Positions 1-7,281 of a stretch of DNA of 64,000 bases are shown one piece after another (positions within the stretch are counted from its first letter, which is position 1; every line of letters starts with the position of its first letter). Position numbers and translations under genes: made by a program. Location: contig NZ_JAGHQP010000003.1 in assembly GCF_017744255.1 (NCBI RefSeq), forward strand, positions 186,001 to 250,000. Reading direction: 5' to 3'. The notes beneath the pieces were generated by a model, which saw only the letters and a program-made list of their open reading frames with translations, was not told the DNA's origin and searched no databases. This DNA is from Brevundimonas sp. A19_0. GTDB taxonomy: Bacteria; Pseudomonadota; Alphaproteobacteria; Caulobacterales; Caulobacteraceae.

Positions 1-18
1 CGGGCCTGAGCCCCCTCC

Positions 19-1854
19 TTATTGGCCCGCGAGCGCAGCCTTCTTTTCTTCCAGCTCCAGCCACTCGGCCTCGATCGCCTCAAGCTGGGCCCGGGCGCGG
101 GCGGCGTTGGTCATGGCACGGTCGAAGGCTTTGGGATCGCGGGCGTAGAGGTCGGGGTCGGCCAATGTGGCGTCGTGGCGCGCGATGTCGGCCGGCAGGG
201 TTTCCATAAGGCCCTCGATCTCCTTGAGCCGATGGGCGTCCTTGAACGAGAGTTTGGCAGGCTTCTTCGGAGCCGCAGGAGCCGCCACGCTGGCAGGTGC
301 CGGGTTTGCGGCGGCGCGCCGGGCGGCCTCGGCGTCCTGGGGGCGCGGGTTGACGCCGGCCTGCAGGAAGCCGGGATTCTGGCGTATGAAGTCGGTCCAG
401 CCGCCGGGGGTCTCGACGATGTCGCCGCGGCCGTTCATGGCAATGGTGGAGGTGGCGAGGCGGTCGACGAAATCGCGGTCGTGGCTGACCAGGATCAAGG
501 TCCCGTCATACGACTCGAGCAGCTCTTCCAGCTTGTCGAGAGTGTCCATGTCGAGGTCGTTGGTCGGTTCGTCGAGCACCAGCATATTGGCCGGCTTGGC
601 CAGCGCCCGGGCCAGCAGCAGGCGGTTTCGCTCGCCGCCCGACAGGGTCGAGATCGGCTGGCGCAACTGGCCCTCCTGGAACAGGAAGTCCTTGGCATAG
701 GCGGCCACGTGTTTGGACACGCCGCGCACGAGGATGGAGTCGCCGCCGCCGGGGGTGAGCGCGTCCCACAGGGTCGTGTCAGAGCGCAGCCCCTCGCGCG
801 ACTGGTCGAGGTAGACCGGCTCGAGGTTGGCGCCGAGCTTGACCGTGCCCTGGTCGGGGGCCAGCTCGCCGAGCAGGATCTTGACCAGGGTGGTCTTGCC
901 CGCGCCGTTGGGGCCGACGATGGCGAGCCGGTCGCCGCGAACGATACGGGTGGTGAAGGGCTTGATGACGGTTCGGTCGCCGAAGGTCTTGGAGACGCCC
1001 TTCAGGTCGGCCACCAGCTTGCCCGACAGGGCGCCCGAGTCGACGCCGAGCTGCAGGTCGCGGGGCACGTCCTTCAGCCGTTCGGCGCGCTCGGCCCGCA
1101 GCGCCGCCAGCGACCGGGCCCGGCCCTCGTTGCGGGTGCGGCGGGCGGTGATGGAGCGGTAGAAGGTCTCGGTCTCGCGCTCGATGGTCTTGGACAGGCG
1201 GCGCAGGGATTCGGCCTCCTCCTCGGTGACCTTGGTGGCCCATTCGTCGAAAGCGTTGAAGCTCTTGTTCAGACTGCGGACGCGGCGGCCTTCCAGCCAG
1301 TGGCAGGTCTGGGTGACGCGATTGAGGAAGGCACGGTCGTGGCTGACGACCAGCACGGCGCAGCGGGCCGAGATCAGCTCTTCCTCGAGCTTTTCGATGG
1401 CCAGAATGTCGAGGTGGTTGGTCGGCTCGTCGAGGAGCATGAGATCCGGCTCTTCGGCGAAGGCCTTGGCTAGGGCGGCGCGGCGGATCTCGCCCCCCGA
1501 CAGATTGACCGCCGGCTTGGCCGGGTCGAGGCCGAAGGTGGCGAGCCAGGATTCGGCGGTCCAGGGCTCGGCCTCGCCAGAGGTGGCATAGTCGAGCAGG
1601 GTATCGCCCGTGATGACGGGTTCCTGGGGTACATTGGCAAAGCGGATGCCGGACTGGACCGCCCGCTCGCCCGAGTCGGGTTCGACCTGGCCCATGATGA
1701 TCTTCATCAGGGTGGATTTGCCGGCACCGTTGCGGCCGACGAGGCAGGCGCGGGTGCGCGGCTCGATCGCGATGTCGACGCCGTCGAACAGGGGACGGGG
1801 GCCGTCCTGGAGACGGACGTCCTTGAGGGCGACAAGAGGAGGGCGCGCGGCCAT
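19..1854 (-). CDS. uup: ABC-F family ATPase, Uup type
   Basis: Cytosolic ABC-F protein of 611 residues with two ATP-binding cassettes and no membrane segments. Both Walker A motifs (GRNGAGKST, GPNGAGKTT), both signature motifs (LSGGE in each half) and both Walker B/D-loop stretches (LLDEPTNHLD, VLDEPTNDLD) are visible. An Arg/Glu-rich linker joins the cassettes and a charged helical tail follows the second, which is the Uup layout. ABC-F proteins act on ribosomes or nucleic acids rather than transporting. The start is placed at ATG 1854 (MAARPP); an in-frame extension to 1995 reads through a repeat element and is unlikely to be coding. The paralogue EttA/YheS cannot be excluded, but the C-terminal tail favours Uup. 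Confidence 0.9.
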   Translation of the reverse strand: MAARPPLVALKDVRLQDGPRPLFDGVDIAIEPRTRACLVGRNGAGKSTLMKIIMGQVEPDSGERAVQSGIRFANVPQEPVITGDTLLDYATSGEAEPWTAESWLATFGLDPAKPAVNLSGGEIRRAALAKAFAEEPDLMLLDEPTNHLDILAIEKLEEELISARCAVLVVSHDRAFLNRVTQTCHWLEGRRVRSLNKSFNAFDEWATKVTEEEAESLRRLSKTIERETETFYRSITARRTRNEGRARSLAALRAERAERLKDVPRDLQLGVDSGALSGKLVADLKGVSKTFGDRTVIKPFTTRIVRGDRLAIVGPNGAGKTTLVKILLGELAPDQGTVKLGANLEPVYLDQSREGLRSDTTLWDALTPGGGDSILVRGVSKHVAAYAKDFLFQEGQLRQPISTLSGGERNRLLLARALAKPANMLVLDEPTNDLDMDTLDKLEELLESYDGTLILVSHDRDFVDRLATSTIAMNGRGDIVETPGGWTDFIRQNPGFLQAGVNPRPQDAEAARRAAANPAPASVAAPAAPKKPAKLSFKDAHRLKEIEGLMETLPADIARHDATLADPDLYARDPKAFDRAMTNAARARAQLEAIEAEWLELEEKKAALAGQ

Positions 1855-1864
1855 GGTGACACCT

Positions 1865-1920
1865 GGATCCTCCCCTGCGTAGCGGGGGAGGGGGACCACG
1901 CAAGGCGTGGTGGAGGGGGC
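1865..1920. repeat. Double-hairpin GC-rich repeat, copy A1
   Basis: Two adjacent palindromes: a C-rich/G-rich arm pair (CCTCCCC...GGGGGAGG) followed by ACCACG...CGTGGT. Copy A2 at 2320-2370 is a close inverted match, so the two copies flank the DUF559 gene. Read on the minus strand the GGGGAGG arm lies just upstream of the uup start, although an AGG closer to the ATG could also serve as ribosome binding site. Confidence 0.75.
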
Positions 1921-1964
1921 GGAAACGAGGGCTGACTTAAGGGGTTCGGTCGAGAGTTTCCACC

Positions 1965-2297
1965 CTAGTCTGTGTTGAGATGTCCCAGAATGCACTCCGC
2001 CGCCCCGTCAGGGTCGCGCAGGACTTCGGATGCGGGAATGCGAAGCGTCTGGATGCCCAGACCCAGAAGATGTGCGTCGCGCCTGGCATCCTGATCCGCT
2101 CGGGCCTCGTGCTGGAGGCCATCGACCTCGATGGCGAGGCGGGCGCTGGAGGAGAAGAAGTCGAGAATGAAGGGACCGACCGGGTGCTGGCGACGGAAGC
2201 CTCGTCCCCGTAGTCGCTGCCAGAGGAGAACTTCCGGCAGCGACATTTTCCGACGGAGACGTCGTGCACGTTTCTGGGTAAGAACCGGAGCTCTCAT
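1965..2297 (-). CDS. DUF559 / Vsr-like endonuclease-domain protein
   Basis: A 110-residue protein matching the DUF559 pattern (PF04480), a relative of very-short-patch-repair endonucleases with a PD-(D/E)XK-like fold. A basic N-terminus ([11 protein letters not shown]) is followed by the leucine/tryptophan helix ([17 protein letters not shown]), then GPFILDFF and IEVDGLQH with the candidate metal-binding Asp and Glu, and a late LRIPASEVL strand. This is the full usual length for the family. No good ribosome binding site precedes ATG 2297. It lies alone between inverted copies of a palindromic repeat (1865-1920 and 2320-2370). Nuclease activity is inferred from the family and the true target is unknown. 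Confidence 0.8.
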   Translation of the reverse strand: MRAPVLTQKRARRLRRKMSLPEVLLWQRLRGRGFRRQHPVGPFILDFFSSSARLAIEVDGLQHEARADQDARRDAHLLGLGIQTLRIPASEVLRDPDGAAECILGHLNTD

Positions 2298-2319
2298 GGA
2301 TCAGTTAGTGCACGCTTTC

Positions 2320-2370
2320 GCCCCCACCACCACTCCGTGGTCCCCCTCCCCCGTTGCACGGGGGAGGATC
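2320..2370. repeat. Double-hairpin GC-rich repeat, copy A2
   Basis: Inverted relative of copy A1: an ACCAC...GTGGT hairpin followed by CCTCCCCC...CGGGGGAGG. The closing GGGGAGG arm ends five bases before the ATG at 2373, so the repeat itself provides the Shine-Dalgarno sequence of the next gene. Confidence 0.75.
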
Positions 2371-2372
2371 TG

Positions 2373-2846
2373 ATGAAGCCCTTCTGGGAAACGAAGACCC
2401 TGGAACAGATGTCGCCTGCGGAATGGGAGGCGCTGTGTGACGGGTGCGGGCTGTGCTGTCTCGTGCGGTTCGAGGACGAGGACACGGGTGAGGTCGTGCC
2501 GACCCGGGTGCACTGCAAGCTGTTCGATCCGGCGACCTGTGCCTGTTCCAACTATGCGGAGCGGGAGCGGCATGTGCCGGACTGTATCAAGCTGACACCG
2601 GGCAATGTGGCGCAGCTGAAGTGGATGCCGCTGTCCTGTGCCTACCGGCGGCTGGCCGAGGGGCGGAATCTGGCGGACTGGCATCCGCTGGTCTCGGGCG
2701 ATCCGGAGACGGTCCATACGGCCGGGGTTTCGATCCGCGGGCAGACGGTATCGGAACTGACGCTGGACGAGCCGGAGGACGCCCTGGCCTATGAGGCGCC
2801 GGAGTGGATGGCGGAACGCGGTCTGGATACCGGCGGTCGCCGCTAA
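2373..2846 (+). CDS. UPF0260 family cysteine-cluster protein (YcgN-like)
   Basis: Cytosolic 157-residue protein of the UPF0260/YcgN family, related to the YkgJ CxxCxxCC proteins. Clustered cysteines are visible near the N-terminus (CDGCGLCC) and further on (HCKLF, CACSNY, DCIKL), consistent with binding zinc or an Fe-S cluster. The family has no settled biochemical role. ATG 2373 is chosen because a strong GGAGG lies five bases upstream and family members begin with a similar FWE stretch; an upstream in-frame ATG at 2337 falls in the repeat. The gene is followed 34 bases later by the hybrid kinase in the same direction. Confidence 0.85.
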   Translation: MKPFWETKTLEQMSPAEWEALCDGCGLCCLVRFEDEDTGEVVPTRVHCKLFDPATCACSNYAERERHVPDCIKLTPGNVAQLKWMPLSCAYRRLAEGRNLADWHPLVSGDPETVHTAGVSIRGQTVSELTLDEPEDALAYEAPEWMAERGLDTGGRR

Positions 2847-2880
2847 CCAAAATTTCGGCTTTTTGTCCGACACTTGTCGG

Positions 2881-5301
2881 ATGGGAGAAAAACGCCGCAA
2901 GAGCGCCTCGATCATGTCCGGCTCGCGCGAGCTGGATTCCCCGCTCGACCGGCTGACCACCATGGTCTGTCGGCTGTACGACATGCCGCATGCGATGATT
3001 GCCGTGATCGACGGCAGCCAGACGGTGTTCCGCTCGAATGTTGGCCTGGGCCAGGCAGAGATGCGGCGCGAGGTGACGGCGACCGATATTCTGGTCGCGC
3101 AGGGGCCGGGGGCCAGCCTGATCGTGCCCGATGCCCGTGAACACCCGACTTTGAGACATCACCCCCTGGTGGTGGGGGAGCCCTGGCTCCGCTTCTTTGC
3201 CGGAGCGACCATCAGCAATGCGGCGGGGGAGGCCATCGGGGCGGTCGGCGTGATGGATATCCGCCCTCATCCCGAGTTCGATGAGAGCCAGATGGACGGC
3301 CTGGCGCAGGCCGGTGCCCTGGCCGTCGACTTCCTCGAGCGGGCCGAAGAGTCGCGGCGTATGACCGAGCGACTGGAACTGCTGCGACTGGCCGAGGAGA
3401 TGGCGGGGGTGGGGCAGTGGCGGCTGGACGCCGAGACCCTGCGGGTCACCTGGTCCGACGAGGTCTATCGCATCCACGGCGTCACCCGGGACAGTTTCGA
3501 CCCAAGCTACGATGACGCGATCGGTGCCTATCATCCGGACGACCAGCCCGTGCTGAAGGCGGCGGTGGCGCATGCCCTGCAGACGGGCGAGGGGTACAAG
3601 CTGCGGCTCCGCCTGCGTCGCGCGGACGGCGAGATCCGCTGGGTCATGAGCCATGCCGATACCCAGAAGAATGCTGAAGGCGCCGTGGTGGCGCTGCTGG
3701 GCGTGTTTCGCGACGTCACGGAACAGGAGCATGCCCACCGCACGATCACGGCCAGCGAACACGCTTTCCGCACCCTGGCCGAGCGCACCCAGGACGTCAT
3801 TGCCGTCTTCGGCATGGACGGCACCATCAGCTATGTCTCGCCGGCCATCGGCCCGCTGATGGGGTGGACGCCCGAGGAATTGGTCGGTCGCCGGACCTGG
3901 GACGTCATGCATCCCGATGACCACGGCCCGATCGCTGCGGCCTATAGTGACTTCATCGCGGCCGGACCGGGCGCGGCCTCGCCGCAACTGCGCTATCGCG
4001 GCATTCGCAAGGACGGCAGCTACACTTGGCTGGACGCTCACCCCAGCATCCTCTGGAGCGACGACGGGCGGCCGCTGGAGATCCAGGACAATATCCGCGA
4101 CGCGACTGAAACCAAGCGGCTGGAGGATGACCTCAAGGCCGAACGCGACCGGGCCGAGGCCGCCGCGCGCACCAAGACGGAATTCCTGGCCAATATGAGC
4201 CACGAGTTGCGGACGCCGCTGACCAGCGTGATCGGCTTTGCCGGCCTGCTGCAAAAGTCTGAGGCGCTGGGGGTGGATGAGCGCCGCTATGTCGACCGCA
4301 TCGCCACGTCGTCGGATGCCCTGCTGGGCGTAATCAACGACATTCTGGACTATTCCAAGCTGGAGGCCGATGCGGTGGGGCTGGACCCCACAACGTTCGA
4401 TCCGCGTGGGCTGGTCGATGCGGCCGCCGGGATTGTCGAGAGCCAGTGCCAGGAGAAGGGACTGGTGCTGGTTCGCGAGCTTTCGGACACCTTGCCGCCG
4501 GGTCTGGTCGGCGACGAGGGGCGCTTGCGACAGGTGGCCCTGAACTTCCTGTCCAATGCGGTGAAGTTCACCTCGCAGGGCGAGGTCCGGATCGCGGCCC
4601 GATATGAGGACGAGCGGCTGAGGGTGGCGGTGTCGGACACCGGGATCGGTATCAGCGCCGAACAGGCCAGCCGTCTGTTCCGACGCTTTGTGCAGGCCGA
4701 TGCCTCGACCACACGCACCTTTGGCGGGACGGGTCTGGGACTGGCGATCTCGCGCCGGCTCATCGAGATGATGGGGGGCGAGGTCGGGGTCGACAGCCGA
4801 CCGGGCCAAGGCTCGACCTTCTGGTTCGAGGTGCCCTTGCAGTCCATGGACGCCGCGGAAAGGTCGGCGGACAAGGCTGAAAGCATCGAGGTGGATCGGG
4901 CCCTGCGCATCCTGATGGCCGACGACGCGCCGGCCAACCGTGAGCTGGTGTCGGTGATCATGGCGGGCCTCGGTCTGTCGCTGGATGTGGTCGAGAACGG
5001 CGCCGAGGCGGTCGAAGCGGTCCGGAACGGCGCCTATGACCTCGTGCTGATGGACGTCCATATGCCGGTCATGGACGGGCTGATGGCGACCCAGGAAATC
5101 CGCGCGATAAGCGGCCCGACCGGACAGGTCCCGATCATCGCCCTGACGGCCAATGTGCAGCCGGAGCAGGTGGCCGTGTGCCATGCCGCGGGGATGGATG
5201 CCCATGTCGGCAAGCCGATTCATGTGGCCGAGCTGATGGAGACTATCAGCGCCGTGCTGGACCCTTCTTCCGCGGAAGAGGCCGTGTCGCTGGTGGGCTG
5301 A
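2881..5301 (+). CDS. Hybrid sensor histidine kinase (GAF-PAS-PAS-HisKA-HATPase-REC)
   Basis: A soluble 806-residue hybrid kinase with no obvious membrane segments. In order: a GAF-like sensor (about 20-155), two PAS/PAC domains (about 175-285 and 295-410; the PAC repeats read IRWVMS and YTWLDA), a short coiled coil, a HisKA domain with the H-box SHELRTPLT (His441), a HATPase domain with N-box, DTGIGI and GGTGLGLAI, and a C-terminal receiver with the phosphoacceptor in LVLMDVHMP (Asp725). It probably phosphorylates its own receiver and then an unlinked phosphotransfer protein. ATG 2914 is an alternative start; neither has a convincing ribosome binding site. The signal sensed is unknown. The gene ends 110 bases before the GTA cluster, but nothing in the sequence links the two. 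Confidence 0.88.
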   Translation: MGEKRRKSASIMSGSRELDSPLDRLTTMVCRLYDMPHAMIAVIDGSQTVFRSNVGLGQAEMRREVTATDILVAQGPGASLIVPDAREHPTLRHHPLVVGEPWLRFFAGATISNAAGEAIGAVGVMDIRPHPEFDESQMDGLAQAGALAVDFLERAEESRRMTERLELLRLAEEMAGVGQWRLDAETLRVTWSDEVYRIHGVTRDSFDPSYDDAIGAYHPDDQPVLKAAVAHALQTGEGYKLRLRLRRADGEIRWVMSHADTQKNAEGAVVALLGVFRDVTEQEHAHRTITASEHAFRTLAERTQDVIAVFGMDGTISYVSPAIGPLMGWTPEELVGRRTWDVMHPDDHGPIAAAYSDFIAAGPGAASPQLRYRGIRKDGSYTWLDAHPSILWSDDGRPLEIQDNIRDATETKRLEDDLKAERDRAEAAARTKTEFLANMSHELRTPLTSVIGFAGLLQKSEALGVDERRYVDRIATSSDALLGVINDILDYSKLEADAVGLDPTTFDPRGLVDAAAGIVESQCQEKGLVLVRELSDTLPPGLVGDEGRLRQVALNFLSNAVKFTSQGEVRIAARYEDERLRVAVSDTGIGISAEQASRLFRRFVQADASTTRTFGGTGLGLAISRRLIEMMGGEVGVDSRPGQGSTFWFEVPLQSMDAAERSADKAESIEVDRALRILMADDAPANRELVSVIMAGLGLSLDVVENGAEAVEAVRNGAYDLVLMDVHMPVMDGLMATQEIRAISGPTGQVPIIALTANVQPEQVAVCHAAGMDAHVGKPIHVAELMETISAVLDPSSAEEAVSLVG

Positions 5302-5410
5302 GAGCGGCAGCCAGGCGAGTTGGCAGGATTAATGCCACTGAATACAACATCTTGAATATTTGTCGCGGGCATTTGCGCGCCTGAGGACGCTGGTCGGCTA
5401 GGGTTCATCC
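5302..5410 (+). promoter_or_regulatory. Leader region upstream of the GTA cluster
   Basis: This 109-base gap is the only clear AT-rich island in the neighbourhood and precedes the first GTA gene. It contains a TGAATA direct repeat (5339-5344 and 5353-5358, 14 bases start to start). It probably holds the cluster promoter and possibly an activator or repressor site; no sigma-factor consensus is strong enough to assign. Confidence 0.35.
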
Positions 5411-5929
5411 ATGGCCGGAAAAAGCGACGACGGCGGCAAGGACGGGGCCCCGGCCCTGTCCGCCATACTCAATGCAGAAATCGAACGGATCGCGGCGCTG
5501 CTGCCGCAGGTGCCCCTGTCACCCGAGGACGTGGCCGGGCTGGACCGACATGCACGGGCGATCGCCAGCGTGGCACGGGCGGCAAAGCTGGTCGGCAGTC
5601 TGATGACGGCGGCCGCGAGGGACGGGGTGAGCCCGGACGGGGAGGGGGATGACGAGACCGGTGACACCGACGACCCCGCCACGATGGACGCCCTGCGGGC
5701 CGAGCTGCGATCCCGCATGGCGCACCATCGGGCTGCCGTGGGACGACTCCGTGCAGCCCGAGGACTTGACCCGGAAGGAACTGGAGCGGGCGATTGCGAG
5801 CCTGCCGCTGCTCCACGATCACCAGGTCGGACCGCCGGTGGACTGGCGAACCTGGGTGCTGCTGGGCGGGCGGGGGTCGGGGAAGACCTATGCCGGAGCA
5901 TGGTGGCTGAACCGGATGGCGCTGGGTGA
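5411..5929 (+). CDS. GTA gp1-like small terminase subunit
   Basis: First gene of the GTA cluster. The N-terminal 100 or so residues form a helical protein with an acidic linker (GEGDDETGDTDD), consistent with TerS, which recognises DNA and hands it to TerL. Position at the head of the cluster is the main argument. The reading frame stays open 280 bases into the TerL gene. Third-position G/C is high up to about 5735 and then falls sharply, while the TerL frame becomes the strong one, so the last 60 or so residues look like unselected sequence. Either the protein carries a meaningless tail, the normal stop has been lost, or a small indel lies near 5700-5740. Confidence 0.65.
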   Translation: MAGKSDDGGKDGAPALSAILNAEIERIAALLPQVPLSPEDVAGLDRHARAIASVARAAKLVGSLMTAAARDGVSPDGEGDDETGDTDDPATMDALRAELRSRMAHHRAAVGRLRAARGLDPEGTGAGDCEPAAAPRSPGRTAGGLANLGAAGRAGVGEDLCRSMVAEPDGAG

Positions 5930-6977
5930 AACCCGGGTTCTGGCCCTTGTGGGGCCGGCGCTTCATGACGTGCGCGAGGTGATGATCGAGGGGGCGTCGG
6001 GGCTACGAAACCTCGGGCCTGCCGACCAGAGACCCGTGTGGGAGTCCAGTCGACGTCGGCTGAAGTGGAGGAACGGATCGGTCGCCTATGCCTATTCGGC
6101 CGAGGATCCCGACGCGCTGAGAGGACCGCAGTTTCATGCGGCCTGGGTGGATGAATTCTGCGCCTGGCGGACGCCGGAGCGCACGCTGAACACACTGAGA
6201 TTTGCGCTGCGGCTGGGCGAGGCCCCGCAGCTGGTGGTGACGACCACGCCCCGCCCGATGCCCGCCTTGAGGCGGCTGCTGGCCGAGCCGGGGCTGGAGG
6301 TCAGCCGGGCCGGAACAGCGGTGAATGCGGGCAATCTGGCGCCGGGGTTTCTGGACCATCTGAAGGCGCTTTACGCGGGCACCCGGCTGGAGGCCCAGGA
6401 GCTGGACGGCCGGATCATCGAGACCGACGGGGCCCTGTTCCGGGCCGAGGATCTGGCGCGGGCGCGCGGCAGTCGTCCTGTGACGCTGGACCGGGTGGTG
6501 GTGGCGGTGGATCCGCCGGCGGCGGCCCATGGCGACGCCTGTGGAATCGTGGTGGCCGGGCGGCGGGATCGCCGGGCCTATGTGCTGGCCGACGAGACCG
6601 TTCGGGGCCGCTCGCCCGCCGCCTGGGCCCGGATCGTGGCCGAGGTGGTGCGACGCGAGCAGGCTGCGGCCGTGATCGCCGAGGTCAATCAGGGCGGAGA
6701 CATGGTGCGGACCCTGCTGGTGCAGGGCGGGTGCCGGTGTCCGGTCCTGTCGGTGCATGCGACGCGCTCGAAGCGGGCGCGGGCCGAGCCGGTCGCGGCC
6801 CTCTATGAACAGGGGCGGGTGGTGCACTGCGCGCCCCTGCCCGCACTGGAAGAAGACATGATGGCCCTCGGCAGCGGGGAGGCGGGCGCCAGCCCAGACC
6901 GCGCCGACGCTCTGGTGTGGGCGATCACCCATCTGATGCTGGAAACCCGGGCCGAGCCGCGACTGCGCGCGCTGTAG
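5649..6977 (+). CDS. GTA gp2 large terminase subunit
   Basis: Packaging ATPase/nuclease that loads host DNA into GTA heads. Visible motifs are Walker A GGRGSGKT (about residues 73-80 from ATG 5649), Walker B AAWVDEF, the coupling motif TTTPRP, and the RNase H-like nuclease with acidic residues in VVAVDPP, AEVNQGGDMV and a late DRADALVWA. The true start is uncertain: ATG 5649 gives a 442-residue protein overlapping TerS by 281 bases, while GTG 5751 would begin just before the helix EDLTRKELERA. Conserved sequence starts at DWRTWVLLGG. In RcGTA this subunit cuts without sequence specificity by headful packaging. Confidence 0.93.
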   Translation: MTRPVTPTTPPRWTPCGPSCDPAWRTIGLPWDDSVQPEDLTRKELERAIASLPLLHDHQVGPPVDWRTWVLLGGRGSGKTYAGAWWLNRMALGETRVLALVGPALHDVREVMIEGASGLRNLGPADQRPVWESSRRRLKWRNGSVAYAYSAEDPDALRGPQFHAAWVDEFCAWRTPERTLNTLRFALRLGEAPQLVVTTTPRPMPALRRLLAEPGLEVSRAGTAVNAGNLAPGFLDHLKALYAGTRLEAQELDGRIIETDGALFRAEDLARARGSRPVTLDRVVVAVDPPAAAHGDACGIVVAGRRDRRAYVLADETVRGRSPAAWARIVAEVVRREQAAAVIAEVNQGGDMVRTLLVQGGCRCPVLSVHATRSKRARAEPVAALYEQGRVVHCAPLPALEEDMMALGSGEAGASPDRADALVWAITHLMLETRAEPRLRAL

Positions 6978-7005
6978 CCCCTCATCGACCCTGAAGGAGA
7001 CCGCC

Positions 7006-7281
7006 ATGACGTCGAGCCCCGACGCCTATCGCACCCATGCGCCCACTGCGGCGGCCCCGGCCCGGATGGCCGCGACCGTGACACCCGCCGACGGCGCCGA
7101 TCTGACCCCCTGGGCCAAGGCGCTCTATGTCGGGACAGCGGGGGACCTGACCCTGATCCCGGCGGGCGGGGCGGTCGCCGTCACGCTGAAGAACCATCCT
7201 GTCGGCTACGTCGCCGTACAGGCGCGCCGGGTCCTGCAAACCGGGACGACCGCCGCTGACATCGTGGCGCTGTCGGAATGA
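7006..7281 (+). CDS. GTA head spike base protein (RCAP_rcc01079 family)
   Basis: A 91-residue protein resembling the spike base family named after R. capsulatus rcc01079 (GhsA). Family-like features are the YRTHAPTAAAPA start, the ALYVGTAGDLTLIP segment and a VTLKNHPVGY...ARRVLQTGTTA stretch typical of these small beta-rich proteins. In RcGTA the base protein attaches the spike fibre to the capsid vertex and the pair promotes adsorption to capsular polysaccharide. Here it sits between TerL and portal with a four-base overlap into the next gene, so the two are translationally coupled. A ribosome binding site (GAAGGAGA) precedes ATG 7006. Confidence 0.75.
   Translation: MTSSPDAYRTHAPTAAAPARMAATVTPADGADLTPWAKALYVGTAGDLTLIPAGGAVAVTLKNHPVGYVAVQARRVLQTGTTAADIVALSE

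Noticed and set aside
2587..5223. Long open frame antisense to the hybrid kinase
   Set aside because: Its product is His/Arg/Gly-rich without motifs, and the sense strand encodes a full kinase; such antisense frames are common in high-GC DNA.
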